This document shows, piece by piece, positions 1-10,810 of a DNA stretch of 64,000 nucleotides. The notes under the pieces are model-generated. The model saw only the letters and a list, made by a program, of their open reading frames with translations, was not told where the DNA came from and did not search any database. Position 1 is the first letter of the stretch. The number at the start of each line of letters is the position of its first letter. The DNA is from Takakia lepidozioides (taxonomy: Eukaryota > Streptophyta > Takakiopsida > Takakiales > Takakiaceae), in assembly GCA_030704615.1 (NCBI GenBank), contig CM060732.1, forward strand, positions 40,405,053-40,469,052. Reading direction: 5' to 3'. The position numbers and the translations under genes were made by a program.

Positions 1-589
1 AAAAGAATTAAAACCCTTTGATGCCCGAAGGCTGCCATAAGGCTTAACACACGACAGGGCGTGACGGATATCCCGATGAACTATGACTGTACTGCAGAAC
101 CTTCTAGCTGGAAACAGATTACAAACCGATGACCAAAACTAGTTTCGAGAAAACAGAAATAACGTGGAACAAGCCCAATGCGTGTAGCCTTCAAGTGGCT
201 ATGATGTTACGTTGTGCATAATAGATAAGCATGGGGGACCAATCATTCCTTGAAGAAGATTTTCCTTGCATAAAACCATTGTAGAAAGTAGAGAAAATCT
301 AAGTGCAGAAGTGGAGAGGAGGGGAGATCTTTCTGTAGAGCGGCTTGGTCCTTGTGCCAGTCTTCACATGCTTCCAGTTGACATCCGATTTATCAAACTT
401 TGGGGAAGCCGAAGAGGAGGGCTTTGCCATTGAGGGGGGGTTTCCCAGGCCAGACACAATCTCCTGCTCCCGTGCATGTGCAGATGACGTCGTTTCTGCC
501 CCAAGTGCCCCTGAAGGAACTGATGAGGGCATGCTGCCACTCTGGGTGTTTGACGATGCCTGCACGCACTTTTTCCCAAGCAAGTTTAG

Positions 590-1066
590 TTGCTATGGTA
601 AGATCAAAAAATATGTTTGTGAGTGTAGCAGTGGCCGTGGAGTTGACATTGTCCAAGGACCAGAACATCTGGTTTTTTAGAGATGCCATAGAGTGTATCC
701 CCTCAATGGAGATTGCTTTCAATGTGAGAGGGTGGGCCATGTTGTCAAATAAATTAATTGCAGTTGGAATCAGTGTTTTGTTTTTCACTTTTCCAAAATC
801 GCAGGCAGGGCCACATGTAAATTCTACCCAATGCCCATGTGGCGAGAATAACAAGGTGACAGAGCTAGAAAAGCGGCTATATAACAAGTATTATATTTTA
901 AGAGGTCCACGTAGGACAAATCTGGCTCCTGATATTTAACCATTGGCGTTTTCTGGCGATTTTTCTTGATTTTTATTCCCATGATACCTCAGTAAAAGTA
1001 GCTGACCCATTTTCCAGATCGAAATTTGGCGATTTTTCGCCAGATTTAAAAACAGTGGTTGGAATC
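590..1066 (-). repeat. Degenerate dispersed repeat, copy A
   Basis: This stretch is an inverted, diverged copy of 3272-3640. Shared landmarks, read on the minus strand, are a GATTCCAAC-type edge, a small hairpin around CTGGCGAAAAATCGCCAG, the words GGAGCCAGA and TACGTGGACC, and later GATTTTGGAAAAGTG. A weak open frame on the minus strand (393-887) runs through it but matches no family I recognise. It is probably a piece of an old transposon; the left limit is not defined. Confidence 0.6.
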
Positions 1067-1148
1067 ATAAAAACATATTAACATCAGCAAAATACACATA
1101 GAAAATCTACTTCCTAGAAACCGGGTTTCGTGGGCCAGTAAGGATTAA

Positions 1149-1432
1149 CCCCTAAACGACGTTTTCTCCCAGGAAAATTTGGGATCATGGATAATTTGCT
1201 TGGACAAACATGAACTTTTGCTTTGTTTTTTCCATTTTCAAAAAAATGCACCGTCTTCAAACTACACGGTGGAATCTCCCCAAATTTGGGGGGCTTGTGC
1301 ATATGGTAGGTAGGATGCAGTTTGTACGGTTCATCCACGTGGATGAACTTTGGTGGGCAGGTAGCCGCTGACGTGTGAGGGTGGGTCCCGGAATTGTCCA
1401 AAAACCCAAAAACACCTCTCGTCCTTTAGGGG
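1149..1432. mobile_element. 284-bp MITE flanked by TTAA
   Basis: The ends are inverted repeats (CCCCTAAACGACG at the left; the right end read in reverse gives CCCCTAAAGGACG). Both sides carry TTAA (1145-1148 and 1433-1436). It has no coding capacity. TTAA with CCC ends is the piggyBac signature, but TA plus ACCC ends (Tc1/mariner-like) reads equally well, so the superfamily is open. Its interior holds a perfect 20-bp palindrome near 1328-1347. Confidence 0.7.
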
Positions 1433-1749
1433 TTAAGTTCATACATTATTTCTGGGGTTCTCCATTTTATGCATTGTTTTGCTTTTTTACAATAATTATT
1501 ATTTTTGGGTATATTTCCAGTATTGATACTCATCTCATTTTTAATATAATTTTGTTTGAATTTATGGATGTGTAATTATAATATATTAAGAAATCCCCCC
1601 AAAAGAGGCAGTAGCCATTTGGCAAAGTGCTCTTAATTATGCCGGCCGTCTTCTCTCTCTATTAATAGATCTACATTTTTAATTCTCCAAAATATAGACA
1701 AGAGATAGAAATTCAATATTAAGAGTTGACATTTCATTAGCTATTACCG

Positions 1750-2391
1750 GACATAGGATGGGAGTTTGAATGCGCGCCAGGCTTGCCGGTACGATCCCCG
1801 GGCCCACGGTCAAATCCCACCCCAGCTTCCCTCCTCTATGCTTCACGCCCATCCGAGGGTCCCACGCTCCATGTTCCCACCGCGGCGCTCCTCTATTCCC
1901 GCTCCGCCGATCCCCTGTTCCCCGCTGCTCCCCTGTTATTGGAGCGGCGAAGTAGTAGTAAAACAGGGGAGCAATAGCACAAGAGAGCTGGGAGCAGTAA
2001 TAGGGGAGCAGTAACACAGGGGAGCGGCGGACACACATGGAACGGGGAACAGGGGAGCAACGATTGGAGGGACTTAGATTTTTCTTGGATTTGGAGATGC
2101 GACTAATGGTACCTCAGTCAAATCCTTGAACATACTATTTCCATCGCGCCATGGGCAAAGTCTGAACCCAGCACCCCCACAACAATGGTCATTGCACCCA
2201 GCCACCAAGCTACCCATCGCTTTCTTGATATCCCTCAGAATTTTTATGTTTTGTACTATGATACAGGCAATAACGGCACGGGGGCGTGGGGTGGGGGTTT
2301 GATTGCGGGCCCGCCAAGGGTGTCCCCGCTCCGGCGACCCGGCAGGCTGGCACGCACGCATTCAACTCCCATCCTATGTCTAGTGTGTTCT
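1750..2391. mobile_element. Mutator-like MITE with long GC-rich TIRs
   Basis: Long imperfect terminal inverted repeats of about 100 bp start with GACATAGGATGGGAG at the left; the right end read in reverse begins 11 bases further out and then continues the same way. A 10-bp direct repeat, GCTATTACCG, lies on each side (1740-1749 and 2392-2401). A 9-11 bp target duplication with long TIRs is characteristic of Mutator-like elements. The interior has repeated CAGGGGAGCA words and no gene, so this is a non-autonomous copy. Confidence 0.8.
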
Positions 2392-2401
2392 GCTATTACC
2401 G

Positions 2402-3271
2402 TTATCATAATTATATGTACTAAAGTAATATACTAGAAAGAAAGTGATATTAGACAGAAATTAAGTTTCACTGGATTCTTTATTCCGGGGCAGCCCGGGC
2501 AGATTAAGTAAATACGTCATTGCTATGGCATACAAAACGTGTCAAGATGACGTGGCACTATGGCACCTTATTCTTGCTCTACACTAAGTTAAAACTATCT
2601 CCAGACTCTCAATCTTGTCACTAGAATAATTGCCAGAACTGCGAAAATTCCAAGAAGCCTGCCAAACTCGGGAACTGACTTTATGATTTATTCCCGAACT
2701 GTCTCTATGATAGAGACATGATGAATAGCATGGGCAATTACGGTAGTTGTTAGTCGAGTTAAGTTTAATTCATCAGTTATGCCTTCAACCCTGAACTGCC
2801 TTTATCCAATCTGGAAGTTTCATCAGTTTTTTGAGGCAGCTACCACAAATCATCCATGAATATTAACCTTACATATCTCCCATCTCTATCAGCACACAAA
2901 ACATAGAGCATTTTATCCTCAGTAGTTAAAGAAGATTACAATGTTTTTTTGGGGACCAATCAATGAAACCAAAACCTACACCGACCTTTCTAAGTTGCCC
3001 ATTTCTCCACATATTACATTGGCTTCTAATTTATTTTATTATATAAACATTTCTTTTGTACAAATTAAAAATTCATGCCCATATATACCTAGGTTCCACG
3101 ACTTGCCATAATGCTTTCAATGCATGGTCACCATTAGTCTAAGGTGAATATCATCATATAGGAGTTGGAAAGAATTTGTTGGCATATGGAAACAAGGATG
3201 GTGGTACCTACCACAAAATTGCAATATGGGCTCTTTTGTAGTGTGATTTTGAAGGCTTGAAAGCTCGAATT
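2402..3271. other. No gene seen
   Basis: AT-rich intergenic DNA without a convincing frame, tRNA or clear element ends. Confidence 0.5.
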
Positions 3272-3640
3272 CCAAACCAGTGTTTTAAAATCTGGCAAAA
3301 AATCGCCAGATTTCGACCTGGAAAATGGGTCGGCTACTTTCATAAAGGAATTTTGGGAGTAAAAATAAAAAAATTCGCCAGAAAGTGCCAATGGTTAATA
3401 TCAGGAGCCAGAATTTTTCTACGTGGACCTGTCAAAATGCGACACCTGTTATACAACCACTTTTCTACGCCTACAACCTCGTCGTTTTGGGCACTGGATA
3501 AAATTTACATGTAGCCTTTGTGGCGATTTTGGAAAAGTGAAAAAAAAAACACTGCTCCAAACCACCAACAAATGTTTCAGCCATACTTTTACTTTGAGAA
3601 TTAAGTTTGAAGCTCCTTGATGGACCTTGATTTGTGATAA
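3272..3640 (+). repeat. Degenerate dispersed repeat, copy B
   Basis: Inverted partner of copy A (590-1066). It starts near GAATTCCAAACCAGTG and shares the CTGGC...GCCAG hairpin and the GATTTTGGAAAAGTG stretch. A short frame (3423-3620) resembles the minus-strand frame of copy A around HW(I/V)xFTC and DFGKVK. This suggests both once encoded the same, possibly zinc-binding, transposon protein; that last step is inference. Confidence 0.6.
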
Positions 3641-3955
3641 GGCCCCTAATCGTAACCACCAATCTATTCTTGCCACATTCATATCAACACGGTGCAACCT
3701 GACTCAGGCTCCATAGGCAGATAAGGGTTAAAAATAAATAAAAATAAAAAATCAACAAGACGATCTTATATATATATACACATTCTATGGAAGGAAACAA
3801 GTTCGGGAATAACCTCATTGGAAGTAACATCGCCATGAGGCGTAAAGCATAAGGCTTAAGGAAAGGGGGAGAAGAATGCAATTCCCAAAAAATATCGCGT
3901 GGGTACTCAAAGCACCATCCAATTGCCAAAGCTACTGACTGGTGGCCTTTTTTCC

Positions 3956-4176
3956 TAGTGTTGGAAGGTTATTTGATTTAGCTACAAAACCCCCAACCCC
4001 CGAAGGTTATCAAGAAGGTTATAGGGATATATACCGCGGTTCTAAGAACCGGCAAAGGCTTGTAACCACCAGTTACGTAATTTTGAAATAACCGATTTGA
4101 AAGTCGTCAAAGATCCGCCAAAGACCCGTAGCCGGGTTATTTGATAAAAATTGTCGGTGATTCCCACCCAACACTA
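3956..4176. mobile_element. hAT-like MITE 1 (first of three abutting elements)
   Basis: The ends are TAGTGTTGG at the left and, read in reverse from the right, TAGTGTTGGGTGGG. Its outer flanks are T-runs (TTTTTTCC at 3948-3955 and GTTTTTTT at 4177-4184), consistent with an 8-bp hAT target site that has since mutated. It is about 220 bp with no coding potential. Confidence 0.6.
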
Positions 4177-4184
4177 GTTTTTTT

Positions 4185-5400
4185 CAGTGTTGTACTGGTA
4201 TGTCCATTTTGGCATACCACTGTCCTGGTAGGTCCAACTTGGCTGTTGGGTCCAACTGGTAGGGCCCAGTGTAGATTAGGACTCGCCACACAGTAGGGGT
4301 ATTTCCAACTGGTAGGGCCCACACTGGAAATACCCCTAGTGTAGGCCCTACCATCTGCGAACAAAGGGTGTATAGTTGAGGGGTATTGTATGGTTTTTTT
4401 TTTTTTTTTTGGATACCCTTGCATTATAATTATAAAAAAAAATGTGGACGCATTGCCGAAGCAAGCATAACTTATGGTGTCACTTGCATTACATAATTTT
4501 GTAATACGGTTTTTTGTAGACATACCCTATTTTGAATTATAAAAAATACAAGATTCTTTTATTAGCACCCAAATTTACTTTAACATATTACATAAAGTCT
4601 TACATGCTTCCTAATCTTAATCCTAAACTAGCTCTTAGAGTAAGACAAATCGCCACCAGCTCATAACTCCATCCAGCTCATACTTCATCCATAGTCACCT
4701 ACTTACGTTCATCCACCCAGGGGAATCGTAATGGTGAAGGGAATCCTAGCTCCACAATGTTTTTTCCCCATATATTCTTTTAAAACAAATTGTAACACAA
4801 AGGCAAAGAAGTACCCATATTTTTATAACTATAATTTTTATAATACCACAACCTCTTTTTAAAATTAAATATTTGGAATTTTTATTTTTCAAGAGTTTGT
4901 TGAACTCTATGTTTTACCGCACAGGGTTTGGAATTCATGCCGAGTGACTTCCACTGCAAGTACAATGATATGGTATTCCCCAACATTCATCATACTCCAT
5001 TCAAAGCTGAAAAAAAAAAAAAAAAACAGATTGAGGGCAACATACAAAAGATAAAAAAAACAATGCAATCACAAAGCCGATATGCTCAATCTTTGGCGCC
5101 CCCCCACATCAAAAGATCCAGCCACAAAAATAAACCCCTCCCAGAGCAAACACAACATGGCAACTGCTACCCCTCCCATCTGGAAACACTCCCCCTTGAG
5201 TTTTGTTCGCAATCGTAGTATTGCTCCGCCAGCTACTCTGCCTAATATGGTATCAATTTTGGAACCCTAAGCCCTAAGTTCTACACACGCCAATGGTATA
5301 GGAGCTGCATGACACACCGGCCGGGTTGGTTCTAGCATACTCTTACTTATACCCTTGCACATACCGTGGCCGACTACTGGCACATACCAATACAACATTG
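4185..5400. mobile_element. hAT-like non-autonomous element 2
   Basis: The termini are CAGTGTTGTACTGGTATGT and, in reverse from 5400, CAATGTTGTATTGGTATGT. The flanking 8-mers are GTTTTTTT (4177-4184) and GTTTTTTC (5401-5408). Short inverted words near the left end (TAGGGGTATTTCCA at 4294-4307 with its complement at 4325-4338) and repeated GGTAGGGCCC act as subterminal repeats. It carries a nested SINE 3' fragment at 4443-4489 and no transposase. Confidence 0.75.
4443..4489 (-). mobile_element. SINE 3'-end fragment
   Basis: Read on the minus strand, this matches the 3' end of the SINE at 22103-22275 and 7563-7650 (CAAGTGACACCATAAGTTA, then GCTTGCTTCGGCAA). It ends in a T-run. Only the last 50 bp or so remain. 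Confidence 0.7.
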
Positions 5401-5408
5401 GTTTTTTC

Positions 5409-6719
5409 CAATGTTGGGCGGTTACCCGCCGGGACCTAGGTTAACCGCCGGTTCAAGTTCAGGTTAACCGGAACCGGGCCTATTCCTAGAGAACCTGACC
5501 CGGAACCGGAACCTGCCAATGGGGATCGGCGCAGAACCGAACCGGCGGTTCCTGTTGGGTGTGAGAACAGGAGAACCGGGGCGCATGGGGATAAAAACAG
5601 GTTCCGGTTCTTGACCCCTTGGTGGGGCTGGTGGGCCCAGGGCAAAACTTATTTAATGCTCTCAAGCTCCTGAGATCCTGGGTTCAATGCTTGAAGGCCA
5701 TGAGATTCTATGTTCAATGCTTCAGCGCCATGAGATCTTGGGTTCAATCTCCAGCTCCATGATATCTTTGGAGTTTGAATTTCGCAAGCCGCGTCGGGGC
5801 GTAGCGACCCCTTGTTGTCGTAAGGTGGAAAAGGGACATAGGGTTTTTTTGCCAACGGTTTTTGAGAAATGAAAGTGCTGGTGGTGTGTTGCCGCCTCGG
5901 TGGTCTGGTGCCGCCCGACGGTTTCCATGCCCAACACTTAGTGCACCAACACTCAAGCATGTCGAGGGATCAAAGGTGGATGTGCGTGGGCGTTGTGCCT
6001 CTGGACTAGCAACGCTCTCACCTCTCACCACGGGGTGGTACGTGAGGGGGCAACCCGCGGCGCGCCCGACTCGATCCCAGAGTGTCAACATCCTCCGCAT
6101 CACCTGAAATTTGGCCCCGGTCCCTTCTACGATCGATTGTGTCCGCCATCCCGTATTGGATCAGGTGCAATGGGTCGCTCCTCGCCACGAAACACGGTTT
6201 GAGTTGGCCCCATTCAACATGTGGTATTGCCTCCCCATCCAAGAGGGAGATGGGTCAATGTTTCCTCACGATCGCTAATTAAGTTCATTAATAAAATGTT
6301 TGAAGATGCCAATACTTGCCAGGTAGCTGAATAGTACTTTCAACCCGTAAAATTTTACCCATTTTCTTCTACCAGTTTATTTAGAGTATTTTTGTTTGTT
6401 TTTTTGTGTTTAGTGAAAACTAACAAAATCGTTGGATTTTAGTTCAAATATGTGAATACACTGCTATTTAATCTACCGGACTGATAAAATATTTTAAATA
6501 TAATTAAATTAAACAAATATATTTTTAAAATAGAACCGGAACCTAACCGGAACCGATGGTTTTTATCAGCAACTAACCGGAACCGCCCCCATGTTTAAAA
6601 GTTGGATCCGGAACCGGCTCAATAAAAAAAACCGGAACCGGATCCGGAACCGTCTCTTGAAATAATTGTGGAACCGGAACCGAAGGTTCCTTCACAAATG
6701 CAAGAACCGCCCAACACTG
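5409..6719. mobile_element. hAT-like non-autonomous element 3
   Basis: The termini are CAATGTTGGGCGGTT and, in reverse from 6719, CAGTGTTGGGCGGTT. An exact 8-bp target duplication, GTTTTTTC, lies at 5401-5408 and 6720-6727. Both subterminal regions are packed with AACCGG/CCGGTT words (5430-5600 and 6530-6700), as hAT transposase-binding regions often are. The interior holds a four-unit minisatellite (5655-5800) and no transposase. Confidence 0.85.
5655..5800 (+). repeat. Four-unit degenerate minisatellite
   Basis: About four 30-bp units each contain a version of CATGAGATCTTGGGTTCAAT. They lie inside hAT-like element 3. The GGGTTCAATC core resembles a pol III B box, but there is no matching A box. 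Confidence 0.6.
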
Positions 6720-6869
6720 GTTTTTTCCTCTTCAGAAGAAAAAGATCGCCTAAGATTGAAGTGGCCTTGCTTGAGAACATGCTGACTAGGATAATGACAA
6801 AGGATTTGATGATGGATCTTGCAGCAACAGGCTGAGTCTGCATCAGTAACTTAATTGGAACCAACTAGA

Positions 6870-7043
6870 CATGGGAGAGCCCCTATGGCTGCCTTCTTCC
6901 TTATCCCCCCTTTGTGTTTCTGGTCCGGAGTCTTCCTTCATGGCCTTATGTAAGGTTATTTTTTCCTTACCCCTTTTTAATAAAGTTTTACAGGGCTACA
7001 ATCCCCTTATTCTATCCAAAAAAAGAAAAAGAAAAAAAGAAAA
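6870..7043 (+). mobile_element. LINE-like 3' tail, 5' truncated
   Basis: The segment shares GGTTATTTTTTCCT, AATAAA(A/G)TTTT, CAGGGC and CCCCTT with 27189-27288. Both end in a GAAAAA-type A-rich tail. Such 5'-truncated, A-tailed copies are typical of L1-type plant LINEs. No reverse-transcriptase sequence survives. Confidence 0.55.
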
Positions 7044-7562
7044 AGGGAGTTGCGTGGGTGGCTGGAGAGGAGACACCTCTGAGAGGGCTGCTGTCAAATT
7101 CCCCACCCATTTTACATCGTTATCCATGTAGATTGAAAATTAAAAGAGTAAAGTGTGGTAAAAAAAGCGGTGGGTACAAGCTTGGTGGTTGGGTACATTT
7201 AATGTCACTAACGGGGTTTAGAGTTTAAATATTATTGTTGTGGTGCTGGTATTACATTTTTGTTTTTTGAAAAAAGGCCCGAGATAGGCCGAAATCATTG
7301 ATGGGGGAAAAATAACCTCATTTTTTTCATGTATAAAATAATTCGAAGCCCTAGAAGTGGATGCTTGCTCCGAAGGCTATCTCCTCTCCCCCTTTTCAAC
7401 GCCATCCCCTCCTCATGTTCCCCACTCTCCCCTAACCCCTTGCAAGGTTATGGTAACGAAAAGGGCTTTCTGGTGCATGTAGGAAATTGTCTGAAAAAAG
7501 GATACAAGAGCGAAAAAAAGAGATCTATATTTTCTTTTTCTTTTCTTTTCTTTTTTCATGCG

Positions 7563-7650
7563 GTGTCCACCTTCTCATCGGAAGGCAGTAGCCCTATGGG
7601 GTCAAGTGACACCATAAGTTACGCTTGCTTCGGCAACGCGTCCACCTTTT
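7563..7650 (+). mobile_element. SINE 3'-end fragment
   Basis: It matches the 3' half of the SINE at 22103-22275: GTGTCCACCTTC, GGAAGGCAGTAGCCCT, GGGTCAAGTGACACCAT and CGTCCACC, then a T-rich tail. The tRNA-like head is missing. Confidence 0.75.
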
Positions 7651-8635
7651 TTCTTTTTTAAAAAAAATATTTATTTTTTCGTTGCTTAGCATGCGGAGAC
7701 TCCGCTTAGCTTAGTGATCCGAGGCCGCAGGTGCTTCTGTGCCGCTTAGCAATCAATGGCGCAAAAAGAGTATAAATTCTAAAAGAGCCTAAACAATGAT
7801 CTACAAGATTTTATTTATTTATTTTTGTCTCTATATGGGAGATGGGGAGTGTGAAGGCAGGACATGGGGTAAAATATTTGACAGAGGGCCTCACCAAGGG
7901 CGTCTCCATACGATTTACTGCTATCATATGTTTAGTATAATCTAACTTAATTATGGTTACAATATTCAGAAATTTGCACTCAGAGGTCATGTAGGCTTTA
8001 AGTGAGTAAAACGTATATGATGAGTAAGTCATACTATCATTACAAGTATATTCATTACTTCTAGCCTAAATATGAATTTGATTTTCATATACAGATACTA
8101 AAAATAACTATAATTGTTTTTTTCCTTTTCCTTTTAATGAAGGCTTGAATACTAATGAAATTCAAATTATTACTAATTTTCCGATACTACCTCCCTTCAC
8201 GCTGATCACAATCTGGAACTTCAATCAATATTATTTACTGTCATTAACTTCAAATTGAATAGTAAGAGAAAAAAATACCTCAGTTATGTACAGGATATAA
8301 TCTATGATTGAAAATAATCAGGTACAGAAAAAAAAAAAAAAAATGGCTTCAAAGGGCGACTGGCACCCTCTCAACTCTCAAATTGAAACTCTGTTGGAAC
8401 TTGGAACCATAACCAAATTCTTAGTTACGAGAACTCAATCACTCTTGCAATCAAATTTCCAATTGTTTCGGGATTGTTTCTGAGGCCTTTTGGCTTAAAC
8501 GCATGTCAAGCCTTTCTATGTGTGTTGGTCCACTGTGTGTTGGTCCTCCGACCAGATACAATGTCTCGATCTAGGCCCAGTTGGAATCTAGCAGTCTTGG
8601 TTTCCGGCAAGTGATCGTAGCTAGAGAGGCACGTC
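7651..8635. other. No gene seen
   Basis: AT-rich intergenic DNA. A few CGCTTAGC words near 7690-7755 and a poly(A) run near 8325-8343 are the only visible structure. Confidence 0.5.
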
Positions 8636-8912
8636 CCCTCTCTGCAAGTCTGGCAAACTTTCGAGTCTACTTTCAATCACTCGCTAATACAAGGACCCTA
8701 CTAGCTAGGCCACTACAATTCACCTCGTGGAGCTGACTTCGGTTTTCTTTCAGGAGGTTTGCGATCAATCAATCTAGAATTTCCCTTCTCTGCAAGCTTG
8801 TATGTCTGCTTTTGAATCTAATTATACGAGGACCCTTTTAGCCACTACAATTCACCACGTCGTGGCTCTGACTCAAGTTTTCTTTGAGGAAGAATGCTGT
8901 CAATCAAATACG
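8636..8912 (+). repeat. Two degenerate direct repeats of about 130-150 bp
   Basis: Both units start CTCTGCAAG, carry ACAAGGACCCT or ACGAGGACCCTTTTAG, then CCACTACAATTCACC, TCTGACT or GCTGACT, a TTTTCTTT, and finish with TCAATCAA. They may be the enhancer repeats of an LTR, but no LTR ends were found. Confidence 0.55.
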
Positions 8913-9389
8913 ACTCGAGCGGAAGTCCATTCTTCTATTATACTTCCGACTTAAATTTCAGAATCCAAATTTAAGATATGATCGCTTCACTGTCCAACAC
9001 GTGTAAAATCATACTCCCCATGTATCATACTCTACATCAGTTCAATACGTCTCATCATTAAAACTTCAGTGCCTAATGGCCGGGTTCTCGTAAATCTTGT
9101 CCGAGGAGTTCTATAGTATGACATCTGGTGCTTCAAATAGCAAGTGATCTTTTTCTAGAAGTACCGATTCAAGTGTGGCCCCGGTGTTGCAATCTCCTGC
9201 AAATGTTTTCTCCACGCCTTAGACTTTCAGATGGTTTCTCCACATTTTCTCATGAGTTATATTTATCTGGTCCTAGGAGTTTCCTGCGATTCTATTTATC
9301 CTCGCTGGAGCTCTATCATGAGCACTTCCATGCCAAGTACCTTATGCTTCTAGCCCTAATCAGTTTAAAGGAAGTCTGTTTTCTTTTGT

Positions 9390-9830
9390 CCATATGAGGG
9401 CTCCATCTAATACCCGACCCTTTTTCAGGATTACTCCTCCAGTTCGTTTAAAGGGTTTCATCGATCTCCAAATGGATACTCCCCGGATAATCCCAGCACT
9501 AGGACTCACCTATAATCTAGGTGGGTCTGCTGATTTTTCCTCCAATCACTCTCCTAGAAACCTTTCGTATACATTTTCCAAACCTGCGTATAGTAGGCAC
9601 TGTAAGTGTTCGTGTTCAAGCTTCCTCCTTTCTCTCTACAACACTGCTGCCTTCATGCAAAGTCTGTGCCATGTAATGCGCTCTAAATCGCCACTAGATA
9701 TGTCCTCAAACAGCTCAAGAAATCAGCTAGCTGTTGATCCTCAACTTCCTTGAAAGCATTGTACCTATATGACTGAGAACTAGCACACATTCTCATAGAA
9801 CACATGCAGTCAATTGGAATACACTTCAAC
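9390..9830 (-). pseudogene. Degenerate coding relic, family unknown
   Basis: Read on the minus strand, a long protein-like frame runs through here, broken by three in-frame stops and one frameshift. The first part reads like SYRYNAFKEVEDQQLADFL. After the shift come FEDISSGDLERITWHRLCM and later LEHEHLQCLLYAGLENVYE. The composition is that of a real, helical, charged protein. It is probably a retroelement gag-like or gene relic; I do not recognise it. The plus-strand frame at 9394-9753 is the shadow of this relic. Confidence 0.4.
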
Positions 9831-10060
9831 AGTGAACTCAGCCTCGTTTCTCTTCGATCTCATCCTCCAAACAATCAGCGCCCCACACCCTTCACTATCC
9901 ACCAGCCTCAATCGGACCAATCTGAGCCGTTGATAGCAGCCATCCAACGACAAAAATGCGTCATCTTAGGGAACGTGTTCCCTGAGAACAGTAAGTCAAA
10001 CGTACGGTTCCCAGAGAAAAATTCAAAAACGATGTCAGTGTCACGGGACACACGGGCACA

Positions 10061-10810
10061 CTACAATAAATAAATAAATGAAATTTGACATAATTATATA
10101 TATTAATCATATAATTACAACCTTGACAAGAAAAATTGAATATCCCGCAGTGTTTTTCTTAAGAAATTTGGAAAACAGCACGAGTGGCTAGCAAAAAGTA
10201 GCGGTACATTATGTTCATCCACTGAATTGCATCCGTTAATGTACTTCAATCCATTTATATCATCAATATTTGGCGAATTCATCCATAATTTAGTTTTTAT
10301 TTGGAGAAATTTGGCGATTTCATCCATGAAAAAACAGGGAATTTACGATAGAATATTCTATTCTATTCGCCAATAAGAAAAACGCTGATTATTATCCAGC
10401 CAGGAATTGTTGTGTTTTGTGTTTTGTCAAATTCCACTAATAAGCAGAAAAATACTTGCTGAAAATTTCTTAGTTTTATCTTTTATTTTAACAATTGATT
10501 TTTCAAAACATAAATTCAGAAAAAGGAAACAATAAAATGATGGGGTATACTGCAATAAATAAATAAATGAAAATTGACATAATTATATATATTAATAATA
10601 TAATTACAAATGAGACAGGAAAAATTGAATATCCAGCCAGGAATTGTTGTGTTTTGTGCTTTTGTTTTTTTTTTTGGGGAAGAGGGCGGAGGCCTCAGCT
10701 TTGTCAAATTCCCCTAATAAGCAGAAAAATACTTACTCAAAATTTCTTAGTTTTATTTTTTATTTTAAAATTCAAAACATAAATTCAGAAAAAGAAAACA
10801 ATAAAATGGT
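10061..10810 (+). repeat. Direct tandem duplication (two units)
   Basis: Unit 1 covers 10061-10545 and unit 2 covers 10549-10810. Both start with an ACAATAAATAAATAAATG-like run. They continue through AATTATATATATTAAT, AAAAATTGAATATCC, AGCCAGGAATTGTTGTG and AATAAGCAGAAAAATACTT to AACAATAAAATG. Unit 1 carries an extra 252 bp (a hAT-like insertion); unit 2 has a small T/G-rich insertion near 10660-10700. Confidence 0.85.
10146..10389. mobile_element. hAT-like MITE with an empty-site control nearby
   Basis: The ends are CGCAGTGTTTTTCTTA and, in reverse from the right, ATCAGCGTTTTTCTTA. The flanking 8-mers are GAATATCC (10138-10145) and TATTATCC (10390-10397), six of eight identical. Unit 2 of the tandem duplication has the uninterrupted sequence GAATATCCAGCCAGG near 10630, which is the site before insertion. 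Confidence 0.75.

Noticed and set aside
1149-1158. CCCCTAAA/TTTAGGGG resembling plant telomere repeat
   Set aside because: A single copy at each end, part of the TIRs of a MITE; no array.
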